Shown here in pieces: positions 9,892 through 18,621 of a DNA stretch of 64,000 bases. The DNA comes from Flammeovirgaceae bacterium UBA5585 (lineage in GTDB: Bacteria > Bacteroidota > Bacteroidia > Cytophagales > Cyclobacteriaceae), in the NCBI GenBank assembly GCA_002425185.1, contig DILT01000017.1, positions 1 through 64,000 of the forward strand. Direction: 5' to 3'. Positions within the stretch are counted from its first letter, which is position 1; every line of letters begins with the position of its first letter. The position numbers were made by a program, and so were the translations under genes. The notes under the pieces were generated by a model. That model made no database searches. It saw nothing but the letters and a program-made list of their open reading frames with translations, and had not been told where the DNA came from.

Positions 9892-10257
9892 CTAGTTAGA
9901 AATATCGATAATTTCCTTTAATGCGTTCAACGCTTTTGTTTCCGACTCGTCCACTTTTCCATCAGCATTAATGATATCGTACATATCGGTAAACACCTTA
10001 TACTTTTGCGGAAATTTTATAGACGAGAAGTGATTGAAGGTGTCTTTGAATAAGGTTTTAAGCTGGTTCTTATCAAAATCATCAAACAGATTCAGTTCCT
10101 CATTTAGTTTTTTGTTGTAGTCCACATCTTCAGGATACAAGCGTTTCATTTTTTCCTTGATCACATCCCGCTCGGCTTCGTGAAATTCACCATCGGCATG
10201 GGCCATATAGATGTACAGGAAGAGCACGAAGTCAGCAAAGTTTTTATGGATAACCAT
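9892..10257 (-). CDS. TerB-like small protein
   Basis: A protein of about 121 residues of the tellurite-resistance TerB-like fold. Two helical repeats contain the acidic DG motifs of the family: AHADGEFHEAERDVI and NADGKVDESETKAL. TerB domains are thought to bind metal and act in envelope or stress responses, but the role here is unknown. The frame can be extended eight codons to a TTG at 10281; I prefer the ATG at 10257 because a promoter-like sequence overlaps the TTG. It has no signal peptide and is probably cytoplasmic. A second TerB-like gene lies at 44624. Confidence 0.8.
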   Translation of the reverse strand: MVIHKNFADFVLFLYIYMAHADGEFHEAERDVIKEKMKRLYPEDVDYNKKLNEELNLFDDFDKNQLKTLFKDTFNHFSSIKFPQKYKVFTDMYDIINADGKVDESETKALNALKEIIDISN

Positions 10258-10277
10258 AGTCAATTGAATTAATAGCT

Positions 10278-10309
10278 CCAAGTTACATTACAACCCGATA
10301 AACCCCAAA
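10278..10309 (-). promoter_or_regulatory. Candidate promoter for the TerB-like gene
   Basis: On the minus strand TTTG (complement of 10306-10309), 20 bases, then TAACTTGG (complement of 10278-10285), one mismatch from TAnnTTTG. The position argues for the ATG at 10257 as the start. Confidence 0.45.
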
Positions 10310-10321
10310 TGGGGGCAAAAT

Positions 10322-10349
10322 AAAAGGTTCCACTAGTGTGGAACCTTTT
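10322..10349 (-). terminator. Terminator of the groES-groEL operon
   Basis: A perfect 12-bp stem, AAAAGGTTCCAC with GTGGAACCTTTT, around a 4-base loop, 25 bases after the groEL stop. T-rich sequence follows on the minus strand. Confidence 0.85.
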
Positions 10350-10374
10350 GTTATTCAGAATGAAGCCGGGATGA

Positions 10375-12003
10375 TTACATCATGCCGCCCATGCCGCCAC
10401 CGTGTGGCATAGCAGGTGCTTCTTTTTCTTCAGGGATTTCAGAAACAACAGCTTCAGTAGTAAGCAATAAGCCTGCAATAGAAGCTGCATTCTCAAGCGC
10501 CAGACGAGCAACTTTAGTCGGATCAATGATACCTGCTGCAAAGAAGTCTTCAAACTTATTCGTACGGGCATTGAAACCGTAGTCCTTCTTGCCTTCGCGA
10601 ACTTTATTCACGATTACGGAACCTTCCTGACCAGCATTTTCAGCAATGGTACGGAGCGGAGATTCAAGCGCCAGGCGGATGATATTTACACCAGTTTCCT
10701 GATCGTCATTTTCTGTTTCGATAGTCTTAAGTGCTTCAATGGCACGAACATAGGCTACGCCACCACCAGGAATTACACCTTCCTGAACGGCTGCGCGGGT
10801 TGCATGCAAGGCATCATCAACACGGTCTTTCTTCTCCTTCATTTCAACTTCGGTAGAAGCACCAATGTAGAGGATAGCCACACCACCGGAAAGTTTAGCT
10901 AAACGTTCCTGTAGTTTTTCCTTATCGTAATCAGACGTTGTTGTTTCAATCTGAGCTTTGATTTGGTTTACACGACCAGTGATGTCGGCTTTCTTACCGG
11001 CACCATTAACGATCGTAGTATTATCTTTATCTACGTTAACCTTTTCGGCACGGCCCAGCATATCCAGGGTAGCGTTCTCCAATTTGAAGCCAAGCTCTTC
11101 CGTAATTACTTTTCCACCGGTCAGGATGGCGATGTCTTCCAACATAGCCTTTCTTCTGTCGCCAAAGCCAGGAGCCTTAACAGCGGCAACGCGCAGCGCA
11201 CCACGGATTTTGTTTACCACCAGGGTAGCTAGTGCTTCGCCTTCAACTTCTTCAGCAATAATTAATAGCGGCTTGCCGGTTTGGGCAGTTTGCTCCAGTA
11301 CAGGAAGTAACTCCTTCATGCTGCTGATTTTCTTATCGTAGATCAGGATGTAAGGATTATCCAGGTCAGCTTCCATTTTCTCGGTGTTGGTCACGAAGTA
11401 AGGAGATAAGTAACCGCGGTCGAACTGCATACCTTCTACCGTTTTTACTTCGGTTTCTGTTCCTTTGGCTTCTTCAACGGTGATCACACCATCTTTACCA
11501 ACTTTCTCCATCGCATCAGCAATCATCTTACCGATAGTCTCATCATTATTGGAGGAGATGGAAGCTACTTGTTCAATTTCGCTGGAGTCTTTGATTTTCT
11601 TGGATTGCTTTTTCAAGCTTTCAATAACCGCCTGAACCGCTTTGTCGATACCGCGCTTTAAATCCATAGGGTTAGCTCCGGCAGCAACGTTTTTAATACC
11701 GTGGCTGAAAATAGATTGCGCTAAAACAGTAGCGGTAGTGGTACCGTCACCGGCTGCATCAGCAGTTTTAGAAGCAACCTCTTTTACCAACTGAGCACCC
11801 ATGTTTTCGATGGGATCTTTCAATTCAATTTCTTTTGCAACGGAAACACCGTCCTTCGTTACAGAAGGAGCACCGAATTTTTTATCGAGGATTACGTTAC
11901 GACCTTTAGGGCCCAGGGTAACTTTAACAGCGTCCGCTAATTTATCAACGCCTTTCTTTAGTCTGTCGCGGGCAGATGTATCGAATGTAATTTCTTTAGC
12001 CAT
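10375..12003 (-). CDS. groL: 60-kDa chaperonin GroEL
   Basis: A 542-residue subunit of the double-ring folding chaperone that works with GroES in the cytoplasm. The sequence is canonical throughout: opening AKEITFDTSARDRLKKGVDK, ATP site VTLGPKGRNVILDKKFGAP and GDGTTTATVLAQ, apical and intermediate domains of normal length, and the C-terminal Gly-Met tail GGGMGGMM. It lies 24 bases after groES in a standard bicistronic operon with a hairpin terminator behind it. No CIRCE element was seen upstream; a different symmetric motif is noted in front of groES. Confidence 0.98.
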   Translation of the reverse strand: MAKEITFDTSARDRLKKGVDKLADAVKVTLGPKGRNVILDKKFGAPSVTKDGVSVAKEIELKDPIENMGAQLVKEVASKTADAAGDGTTTATVLAQSIFSHGIKNVAAGANPMDLKRGIDKAVQAVIESLKKQSKKIKDSSEIEQVASISSNNDETIGKMIADAMEKVGKDGVITVEEAKGTETEVKTVEGMQFDRGYLSPYFVTNTEKMEADLDNPYILIYDKKISSMKELLPVLEQTAQTGKPLLIIAEEVEGEALATLVVNKIRGALRVAAVKAPGFGDRRKAMLEDIAILTGGKVITEELGFKLENATLDMLGRAEKVNVDKDNTTIVNGAGKKADITGRVNQIKAQIETTTSDYDKEKLQERLAKLSGGVAILYIGASTEVEMKEKKDRVDDALHATRAAVQEGVIPGGGVAYVRAIEALKTIETENDDQETGVNIIRLALESPLRTIAENAGQEGSVIVNKVREGKKDYGFNARTNKFEDFFAAGIIDPTKVARLALENAASIAGLLLTTEAVVSEIPEEKEAPAMPHGGGMGGMM

Positions 12004-12027
12004 AGTTTATATGAATTTTAGTTGTGA

Positions 12028-12306
12028 TTAAATGATTCCGAAAATGTCTGAATTTCTCATGATGAGGTATTCTTTACCATCAATGTTGATCTCCGTACCG
12101 GAATATTTTCCGTACAACACTTGATCACCAACTTTAACAGTAACAGGCTTATCTTTTAAGCCTTCGCCAACAGCAATCACTTTGCCCTTTTGAGGTTTTT
12201 CCTTGCTGGAATCAGGAATGTACAAGCCTGAAGAGGTTTTGGTTTCAGCTTCAGCGGGTTCAACTAATACCCGGTCTTCATTTGGTTTGAAGTTGATCTT
12301 TGCCAT
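12028..12306 (-). CDS. groS: 10-kDa co-chaperonin GroES
   Basis: A 92-residue lid of the GroEL chamber. Typical elements are the opening KPNEDRVLVEPAEAETKTSS, the mobile loop region SSGLYIPDSSKEKPQKGKV, the VGDQVLYGKYSGTEI block and the end YLIMRNSDIFGII. It is first in the groES-groEL operon. The 271-base region upstream, shared with a divergent conserved gene, contains a symmetric motif that could be a heat-shock operator. Confidence 0.98.
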   Translation of the reverse strand: MAKINFKPNEDRVLVEPAEAETKTSSGLYIPDSSKEKPQKGKVIAVGEGLKDKPVTVKVGDQVLYGKYSGTEINIDGKEYLIMRNSDIFGII

Positions 12307-12463
12307 ATAAGTAATGGATTTTTAGGTTTAACAAATTTGTCACAGTGCACCTAACAGCTATTATGCCATAACCAAAAGCGGGGCGAATAACGGACAAAAT
12401 TTCAACAAAAGGGCATTTTTTACCTCGTTTCAATAAGCTATGGCAGATAATCCGGGGTACATT

Positions 12464-12479
12464 CTGCCAAAAATGTCAG
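12464..12479. promoter_or_regulatory. Symmetric motif upstream of groES (candidate operator)
   Basis: CTGCCAAAAATGTCAG reads as an imperfect palindrome CTGnCA-N4-TGnCAG. A second dyad, TGGCAGA (12441-12447) with TCTGCCA (12463-12469), overlaps it. It lies about 160 bases before the groES start. No CIRCE (TTAGCACTC) is present, so another regulator is possible. Confidence 0.35.
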
Positions 12480-12528
12480 GTTATAACCGGGCGCTGTCAG
12501 GCTCGTTTACGTTAACAAGGATGAGCAG

Positions 12529-12559
12529 TTGACACAGGTTTAACAATTGGTTATTTTTT
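12529..12559 (+). promoter_or_regulatory. Candidate promoter for the conserved unknown at 12578
   Basis: TTG (12529-12531), 20 bases, then TATTTTTT (12552-12559), which differs from TAnnTTTG only in the last base. The start codon follows after 18 bases. Confidence 0.4.
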
Positions 12560-12577
12560 ACGTCAAAATGGAAGGTT

Positions 12578-13294
12578 ATGGAGCGATTATCGAAAGATTG
12601 GATAACTCAGGGACTGATCGATTTTGAATATAAGAAGTACATTCTGCTGGCGTATTTGAAAAGGGTAAAGGCTTCCTTTGGCCGGGTTGAACTTTACCCC
12701 GATATGGCCGACCTGGTATTTCACTACCGAAACCTGCTGGCCATAAAGGAAAATAAAACACTACTTAAAGAATCGTTTCCGAAAGAACTTTCGCTGGAGG
12801 AATTCAAGAAACTTGAGCTCAGTTACCGCCAGCTCATTGAAGATGATGCCATCATGAGTGAGTTGGAGTCCATCATTGAATTTTCTATTCCGCAGGTGAA
12901 GGATTCGTTGCAGGAGGGCTCGGTGATATTTGAATATGTTGAGTCACAATGCGAGATTTCACCCGTTGGTGTTACACCGTTGTATGCGAAAGAGGGTTAT
13001 TTGTTTGTAGCACAACCTCCGGAGAAGGAAACACAGGTTTATCGTTACCAGGTTAGTATTTTTGAAGATGCCCACGAACAATTGCGAAGCCTCAATACAG
13101 AGTTTATCGAATCGGTGACAAAAACACCGGTAAACACGTATGAACAACTAAAACTTGATTTGATCCGGAAGTTTAAAGATATGCCTAACCCGGCTACCTA
13201 TCTCATTCTTTCCCGAATGAAATTCCCTTTTCATGAAACGTTTATGCCGGTAGCCAAGCGTTTGTTTGTAAAACACATTTCGGCAGCAGCATAA
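12578..13294 (+). CDS. Conserved hypothetical protein
   Basis: A 238-residue soluble protein with no signal peptide or membrane segment. The N-terminal half is helical (GLIDFEYKKYILLAYLKRVK); the middle, residues about 110-160, is strand-rich. Several conserved-looking stretches (ELYPDMADLVFHYRNL, MPNPATYLILSRMKFPFHET) suggest a real family, but I do not recognise it. It is divergent from groES and convergent with secG; the terminator hairpin begins right at its stop codon. It could be an uncharacterised Bacteroidota housekeeping protein, judging from its position. Confidence 0.8.
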   Translation: MERLSKDWITQGLIDFEYKKYILLAYLKRVKASFGRVELYPDMADLVFHYRNLLAIKENKTLLKESFPKELSLEEFKKLELSYRQLIEDDAIMSELESIIEFSIPQVKDSLQEGSVIFEYVESQCEISPVGVTPLYAKEGYLFVAQPPEKETQVYRYQVSIFEDAHEQLRSLNTEFIESVTKTPVNTYEQLKLDLIRKFKDMPNPATYLILSRMKFPFHETFMPVAKRLFVKHISAAA

Positions 13295-13322
13295 AAAAAC
13301 CTGGTGGGTTCCCACCAGGTTT
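13293..13322 (-). terminator. Terminator of the miaB-secG operon, shared hairpin
   Basis: AAACCTGGTGGG (13297-13308) pairs with CCCACCAGGTTT (13311-13322). On the minus strand the stem is followed by a run of Ts, so it mainly serves secG; on the plus strand the U-tract is short and it overlaps the stop codon of the facing gene. Confidence 0.85.
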
Positions 13323-13346
13323 GTACGCTATAAATTTCTTCAATTG

Positions 13347-13682
13347 TTATTCGTTGTTCGTGTCTTGCTCTTCGGGCATTACCGGTGTTGTCGTGGCTGG
13401 TGCAGCCTGTTCACCGGCTTTATCCAAAATATCATTACCTGAACCGGCAGACGGAGCAACTAAATTCGTGGAGAGGGTAAGGGTAAGAACCATAATGGTG
13501 ATTACAAATCCCCAGGTCAGCCGCTCTAACAAATCACCTGTTTTCTTTACTCCGATAATATTGGCAGCGCCTGAGCCACCAAACTGGCTGGATAATCCGC
13601 CACCCTTGGAATTCTGCGCCAGAATAACCACAACCAACAAAAAGCAAACAAAAATAATTAGCCCTACAATGAAACTGAACAT
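13347..13682 (-). CDS. secG: Preprotein translocase subunit SecG
   Basis: A 111-residue inner-membrane subunit of the SecYEG channel. It has two transmembrane helices (residues about 1-22 and 53-75) joined by the conserved cytoplasmic loop LAQNSKGGGLSSQFGGSGAA. The tail is acidic and Pro/Thr-rich, as often seen in Bacteroidota. It is the last gene of the miaB / sigma-54 activator / lptE / TPR / secG operon and starts three bases after the TPR gene stop. Confidence 0.95.
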   Translation of the reverse strand: MFSFIVGLIIFVCFLLVVVILAQNSKGGGLSSQFGGSGAANIIGVKKTGDLLERLTWGFVITIMVLTLTLSTNLVAPSAGSGNDILDKAGEQAAPATTTPVMPEEQDTNNE

Positions 13683-13685
13683 AGC

Positions 13686-14612
13686 TTATTTCCTTAAATC
13701 TTCAATTTGAGCCGCAAAGTAAGCCTTTTTTTGTGGAAACTTCCAAATCAGCTTTTTGTACACTTCAATGGCCTTATCCTTTTTGCCCTGCCGGATGAGG
13801 ATTTCAGCAAGTGTTTCGGAAACAATATGGTCACCAAATTCACCACTTTTAAGGGTTGATGCGAGGTCAGGATTCTCATCAGCAGGTGATGATGAAGGTA
13901 CAAGCTGCGGTTTTGTCTTTATAAACTGATCAATGATTTCAATCTGCTCTTTAGTCTTTTCACTTTCGGGCTGGACTTTTTTGCGTGTTGCTTTAATCTC
14001 GCTTACGATGGGATCAAGCTCGGTACCTTTTTTTGATTTCTTTTTGGCAGGAGACGGCTCGCTTGCGGTTACGGATTCATTGTTCTTTTCCAACTCCCGG
14101 GCCATTTGAATGATCCGTTCTTTTTTGGAGATTTTCCTATCCTTGTCTTTTTCTTTTTCTGGTGCTGTGAACGCTGGCTTTGCAATGGGTAACGCAACCC
14201 CATCCTGATCGAACAAGGCTTCAAAGTTATGCTTCAATTCCTGAAGCCGTTCCAGATCGTGAATGACTTCATCAGCATAGTCAGTAGCAGCGGGTTGTGG
14301 TAAAGGCGTAAGCTGATTTAGAGATGCTTTTTCCGCTACACCGGTGGCCTCATACTTTTCCGCGATCACTTCAGGTTCTCCAACAGCAGTCATTATTTCT
14401 TTGAGCACCGACCGGTCGGTAGAGTAAACCGCTGCGCGCTGCAAAACAACCTGATGGTCGTTTAGCTGGTGATCTTTAGAAACCCGTGCCGCCAGCGCTT
14501 CCAATAACTGGCTATAGGGATAGTGGCTAACCAGCCTGTTAACTTCTGCAGCTTCCGTGGCAGTAGAACCTGAAAAATGATTGAGCAGACTGACAAATTG
14601 ATTTTTATCCAC
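13686..14612 (-). CDS. TPR-containing conserved protein
   Basis: A 308-residue soluble protein. The N-terminal part (FVSLLNHFSGSTATEAAEVN, then YPYSQLLEALAARVSKDHQL) is helical, residues about 150-230 are a Lys/Glu-rich low-complexity linker, and the C-terminus has a TPR-like unit (SETLAEILIRQGKKDKAIEV, then YKKLIWKFPQKKAYFAAQIE). The function is unknown. Its place between lptE and secG suggests a link to envelope biogenesis, but this is inference from position only. Confidence 0.8.
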   Translation of the reverse strand: MDKNQFVSLLNHFSGSTATEAAEVNRLVSHYPYSQLLEALAARVSKDHQLNDHQVVLQRAAVYSTDRSVLKEIMTAVGEPEVIAEKYEATGVAEKASLNQLTPLPQPAATDYADEVIHDLERLQELKHNFEALFDQDGVALPIAKPAFTAPEKEKDKDRKISKKERIIQMARELEKNNESVTASEPSPAKKKSKKGTELDPIVSEIKATRKKVQPESEKTKEQIEIIDQFIKTKPQLVPSSSPADENPDLASTLKSGEFGDHIVSETLAEILIRQGKKDKAIEVYKKLIWKFPQKKAYFAAQIEDLRK

Positions 14613-14645
14613 AGCAAAAGGGGCTATGGTAAAAATAGAGAAATT

Positions 14646-15188
14646 TTACCAATTGGCAATTGATGCGTTGAAGATGTCCAGGATGATCTGTTCAAAAATC
14701 TGGCGAATTAATCCGTCCTCAATATCCGGCAGGTTTAATTCATTCGGAAAATCCCTGTAAAAAGAAAACGACTTGTCTTTAAAGCTCATGGTTTCGTCCA
14801 GCGTGTTTACGTAGGTAACGCGAACGGTAATGGTTAATCGGGAGGAAGCTGCCGCATCAATTTGTGTCGGATCTCCGCTGGCACGCGGTGCAATTTGTGT
14901 TACCTGGTAACCGGTAACAATACCCTCCATCTGCAGTTCACCATTTTCAGCAACAACACTCAGGTTGGAATTTTGAATCATATAGTCCTTAAGACTGTTC
15001 GTGAAAACCTGGCCCAGGTTAGCGGGCCCTAAATCGGTATTGTTATAGAATTCCTGAATGGATATGGTTTTGGCGTTGGTTCCGGAACCGGTGAAGGAAT
15101 AAATACCGCAGGACGAAAACCAGAGCATATTACCCACGCATATAACCGACAGTAATACTCTGCAGAAGTGGGGTATATTAATTCTCAA
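14646..15188 (-). CDS. lptE: LptE-like outer-membrane lipoprotein (LPS assembly)
   Basis: The mature protein resembles LptE, the lipoprotein plug of the LptD LPS translocon: a short N-terminal signal, a lipobox ending SSC, then GIYSFTGSGTNAKTISIQEF and a strand-helix layout ending in DGLIRQIFEQIILDIFNAS. An ATG at 15251 opens the frame but lies well inside the upstream gene and would put the Cys at residue 48. A TTG at 15188, overlapping the upstream stop by 11 bases, puts the Cys at residue 27 behind a normal hydrophobic signal, so I prefer it. The substrate is presumably the organism's LPS or LOS. Confidence 0.8.
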   Translation of the reverse strand: MRINIPHFCRVLLSVICVGNMLWFSSCGIYSFTGSGTNAKTISIQEFYNNTDLGPANLGQVFTNSLKDYMIQNSNLSVVAENGELQMEGIVTGYQVTQIAPRASGDPTQIDAAASSRLTITVRVTYVNTLDETMSFKDKSFSFYRDFPNELNLPDIEDGLIRQIFEQIILDIFNASIANW

Positions 15189-16428
15189 GATCGTATTGTT
15201 TGATTTTACGGTAAAGCGTTCTTTCCGAAATGCCCAAATCGCGTGCCGCATATTTCCGTTTGTTGTTGTTTTTAAGCAAGGCGCGCATGATTAATTCCTT
15301 TTCTTTTTTTTCAATTGACAGGGAGTCCTCTTCTGTTTCATGCGTGATATCCTGAACTTCTTCCTGCTCTTGTTCGGCCTGAAGTGCAGGGTTAATGGAC
15401 GGAATATTTAACACCACCGGTTCAGCAACAGATTCAACACCTTCAAACAACGAGGGATGGTCTTTAACCAATTGAGCCGCATTGCCCTGGTGGTTATACA
15501 AGTCCAGCACAATTTTCTTCAGGTCCATCACATCCTTCTTCATATCAAACAACACCTTGTACAGGATGTCGCGCTCAGAGAAGGAATCTTTATCCGATGA
15601 ACCATTTCGGTACAGGGCCGGAAGGCTGCTTTCCTGGGGCAGGTAGTGCAAAAGCTTTTCAGCCGTAATCTCCTTACTTTCGGTTGAAAGCACTGAAATT
15701 TGTTCCACCAGATTTTTCAACTGGCGGATGTTCCCCGGAAAGCGGTATTTGATCAACCTATCCTTGGCATCTTCCGACAAGGACACGGGCTTAACCTTGT
15801 ATTTCTCGGCAAAATCGGATGCAAATTTCCTGAACAGGAGTTCAATATCTTTGCCTCGTTCGCGCAATGGCGGTACATAGATGGGTACGGTGCTCAACCG
15901 ATAATAGAGATCTTCGCGGAATTTCCCCTCTTCAACGCGCTGCAACAGGTTGATATTGGTTGCGGCAACCACCCGAACATCAGTCTTTTGAACCTTGGAT
16001 GATCCAACTTTAATGAACTCACCATTCTCCAAAACCCGTAGTAAACGGGCCTGAGTGCCTAACGGCATTTCTCCGATTTCATCGAGAAAGATGGTGCCTC
16101 CGTTGGTTACTTCGAAGTATCCTTTGCGCGCTTCGTGCGCTCCGGTAAACGATCCCTTTTCATGGCCAAATAATTCTGAGTCGATCGTACCTTCAGGAAT
16201 GGAGCCACAGTTAATGGCGATAAACTGCCCGTGCTTACGCGGACTTAAATGGTGAATTATTTTTGAGAAGGATTCCTTGCCGCTACCACTTTCGCCTGTG
16301 ATCAGCACCGACATATCGGTAGGAGCGACCTGCATCGCTACCCGCACGGCATTGTTCAGCAATGTAGAATTTCCAATAATTCCAAAACGCTGTTTTACGC
16401 TTTGTATTTCTGCATCTGTAAAACTCAT
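15178..16428 (-). CDS. Sigma-54-dependent activator without receiver domain
   Basis: A 416-residue bacterial enhancer-binding protein. The AAA+ domain starts almost at the N-terminus: Walker A GESGSGKE (residues 45-52), the sigma-54 contact loop GSFTGA (92-97), and Walker B TIFLDEIG (112-119). A linker of about 100 residues follows, then a Fis-type helix-turn-helix near residues 380-416 (KYAARDLGISERTLYRKIKQ). No receiver, GAF or PAS domain is present, so activity must be controlled by level or partner proteins. It lies one base after miaB and overlaps lptE, a placement that points to envelope control. Confidence 0.93.
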   Translation of the reverse strand: MSFTDAEIQSVKQRFGIIGNSTLLNNAVRVAMQVAPTDMSVLITGESGSGKESFSKIIHHLSPRKHGQFIAINCGSIPEGTIDSELFGHEKGSFTGAHEARKGYFEVTNGGTIFLDEIGEMPLGTQARLLRVLENGEFIKVGSSKVQKTDVRVVAATNINLLQRVEEGKFREDLYYRLSTVPIYVPPLRERGKDIELLFRKFASDFAEKYKVKPVSLSEDAKDRLIKYRFPGNIRQLKNLVEQISVLSTESKEITAEKLLHYLPQESSLPALYRNGSSDKDSFSERDILYKVLFDMKKDVMDLKKIVLDLYNHQGNAAQLVKDHPSLFEGVESVAEPVVLNIPSINPALQAEQEQEEVQDITHETEEDSLSIEKKEKELIMRALLKNNNKRKYAARDLGISERTLYRKIKQYDLEN

Positions 16429-16429
16429 G

Positions 16430-17881
16430 TTATGAAACTACTTTACCCAACAAAGTTGCTCCGGTACATTTTTCTACCAAAACATTTACATACTGGCCTT
16501 TCTGAAAATGCTCCTTCGGAAAAACAACTACCTTATTGGCACTGTTCCGACCTTGTAAATAATCTGTTGATTTTTTTGAATGTCCTTCAATCAACACGGT
16601 GAATACTTTTCCAACATCGCGTTGGTTACGAAGTAAAGAATGCTCGTTTTGCTTTTGTATGATTTCCTGGAGTCTTCGCTTTTTTACGGCTTCCGGAACA
16701 TCGTCAGCAAATTTCTTAGCGGCCAGCGTTCCGGGTCTTTCGGAATAAAAGAACATGTAGGCGAAGTCGTACTTCACATAATCCATCAACGTAAGGGTGT
16801 CCTGATGTTCTTCTTCAGTTTCTGTACAGAACCCCGTTATCATGTCGGAGGAAATACCACAATCTTCACCGAGGATTTCGCGTATTCTGTCAATTTTGTT
16901 GATATACCATTCACGGCTGTAGCCACGGTTCATCACCTCCAGTACACGGGTATTGCCACTTTGTACGGGCAGGTGGATGTACTTGCAGATGTTTTCATGG
17001 CGGGCCATAGTATGCAAAACATCATCCGTTATGTCTTTAGGGTGGGAGGTGGAAAAGCGAATCCGAAGTTCGGGATTAACACGGGCAACCATTTCCAGTA
17101 ATTGGGCAAAGTTTACCACATCGTTAATGCCTTTTTTCTCCAAAAAAGCCTTGTTATTCTCTTCATGGCTCCACTTGTATGAATCCACATTCTGGCCCAG
17201 CAGGGTCACTTCGCGGTAACCGCGCTGAAACAAATCAGTTGCTTCCGCTACAATGGAGTAGGGATCACGGCTGCGCTCGCGCCCACGGGTAAAGGGCACT
17301 ACACAAAAAGAGCACATATTGTCGCAACCCCGCATAATGGATATGAAAGCGGTAACACCGTTGGAGTTCAGCCTCACGGGGGAAATGTCAGCATAAGTCT
17401 CTTCACGCGAAAGGAAGGTATTCACTGCTTTCTCCCCATCATCCACCTGTCCGATTAATTGCGGCAGGTCGCGGTAGGCATCCGGACCAGCAACCAGGTC
17501 AACGATTTTTTCTTCTTCCAGCAATTTGGACTTAAGGCGCTCGGCCATACAGCCTAAAACGCCCACAAGCATTTCTGGCTTTTGCTTTTTCAGTGTATTT
17601 ATTTGGGTAAGCCGGTTGCGAACGGTCTGCTCGGCTTTTTCACGGATGGAACAGGTGTTCAGAAAAACTACATCTGCAGTATTGATATCCGCAGTGGTAT
17701 CAAATCCTTCCTTGGCAAGAATAGAGGCAACGATTTCGCTATCGGAGAAATTCATCTGGCACCCATAGCTTTCGATGTAAAGCTTACGGTTTTTACCGGT
17801 ATTGTTTTCTTTGGATACGTTTACCGTCTCGCAGGCTTCGGTACCATCCAATACGCCCAAATCTTCAATCAATTGCTGCAT
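16430..17881 (-). CDS. miaB: tRNA-2-methylthio-N6-dimethylallyladenosine synthase MiaB
   Basis: A 483-residue radical-SAM methylthiotransferase that modifies A37 of tRNAs reading UNN codons. The N-terminal UPF0004 domain supplies three Cys for the auxiliary 4Fe-4S cluster (Cys41, Cys77, Cys111). The radical SAM motif is Cys186, Cys190 and Cys193 in GCDNMCSFCVVP. The C-terminal TRAM domain carries HSKKSTDYLQGRNSANKVVV. It heads the operon that runs down to secG, and the next gene begins one base after its stop. Confidence 0.96.
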   Translation of the reverse strand: MQQLIEDLGVLDGTEACETVNVSKENNTGKNRKLYIESYGCQMNFSDSEIVASILAKEGFDTTADINTADVVFLNTCSIREKAEQTVRNRLTQINTLKKQKPEMLVGVLGCMAERLKSKLLEEEKIVDLVAGPDAYRDLPQLIGQVDDGEKAVNTFLSREETYADISPVRLNSNGVTAFISIMRGCDNMCSFCVVPFTRGRERSRDPYSIVAEATDLFQRGYREVTLLGQNVDSYKWSHEENNKAFLEKKGINDVVNFAQLLEMVARVNPELRIRFSTSHPKDITDDVLHTMARHENICKYIHLPVQSGNTRVLEVMNRGYSREWYINKIDRIREILGEDCGISSDMITGFCTETEEEHQDTLTLMDYVKYDFAYMFFYSERPGTLAAKKFADDVPEAVKKRRLQEIIQKQNEHSLLRNQRDVGKVFTVLIEGHSKKSTDYLQGRNSANKVVVFPKEHFQKGQYVNVLVEKCTGATLLGKVVS

Positions 17882-17900
17882 TTACTTATAAATCAGGGCA

Positions 17901-17908
17901 CAAAAATA
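17901..17908 (-). promoter_or_regulatory. -7 element for the miaB operon
   Basis: On the minus strand TATTTTTG matches TAnnTTTG exactly, about 20 bases before the miaB ATG. No good TTG was found 17-23 bases further upstream, so only the -7 half is supported. Confidence 0.4.
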
Positions 17909-17997
17909 CAATTTAATTGGTTCCGTGACATCTTGTCATGGTATTTTACTTAAGTTGCCAACCTGGTTAGAAAAGCGTTAATTAAACAGTTAGTTCT

Positions 17998-18549
17998 ATG
18001 TCTATCATCAAATCAGTACGCGGATTTACCCCATCTTTTGGAGAAAATTGTTACATCGCAGATGGTGCTGTTGTGGTTGGTGAAGTTACCATGGGTGACA
18101 ATTGCACCGTATGGTTTAATGCGGTGGTAAGGGGCGATGTTCACTCTATCACGATCGGAAATAATACCAATATTCAGGATGGTGCGGTACTGCATTGTAC
18201 GTATCAGCGGGCGAAATTGGTAATCGGCAACAATGTTTCCATTGCCCATAATGCGGTTGTACATGGCTGTACCATTGAAGACAATGTGCTGATTGGTATC
18301 GGGGCTATCATTCTGGATGATGCGGTGATTGGTGCCAATTCAGTAATTGCTGCCGGGGCGGTTGTTCTTCCGAAAACACTAGTTGAGCCGGGCAGTATCT
18401 ATGCGGGTATTCCGGCCAAACGGGTTAAAGACATTGGTGATGAAATGAAAGAAGTGATCCAGCGCACTGCAAAGAATTACCCTATGTATGCCGCATGGTT
18501 TAAGGAAACCGGGGTAGAGCGCAATGCTGGTGATGAATATTCCAATTAA
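17998..18549 (+). CDS. Gamma-class carbonic anhydrase family protein
   Basis: A 183-residue left-handed beta-helix protein with about seven hexapeptide turns (such as VVGEVTMGDNCTVWFNAVV and VSIAHNAVVHGC). The three zinc-binding His of gamma carbonic anhydrases are present at positions 66, 84 and 89. Homologues are often called YrdA or PaaY and act as trimers; real CO2 hydration activity varies among them. The gene is divergent from miaB, with a 116-base spacer. Confidence 0.9.
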   Translation: MSIIKSVRGFTPSFGENCYIADGAVVVGEVTMGDNCTVWFNAVVRGDVHSITIGNNTNIQDGAVLHCTYQRAKLVIGNNVSIAHNAVVHGCTIEDNVLIGIGAIILDDAVIGANSVIAAGAVVLPKTLVEPGSIYAGIPAKRVKDIGDEMKEVIQRTAKNYPMYAAWFKETGVERNAGDEYSN

Positions 18550-18621
18550 ACCTGAGGAATATCATGGAACTTGTTACAATCAAAAGTTTAATTCGGTATA
18601 TTCAAAGGTGTAAAGCGTAGT

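Noticed and set aside
17926..17938. TGACA-TCT-TGTCA palindrome between miaB and the carbonic anhydrase-like gene
   Set aside because: Arms are only 5 bases and there is no second copy; too weak to list as an operator.
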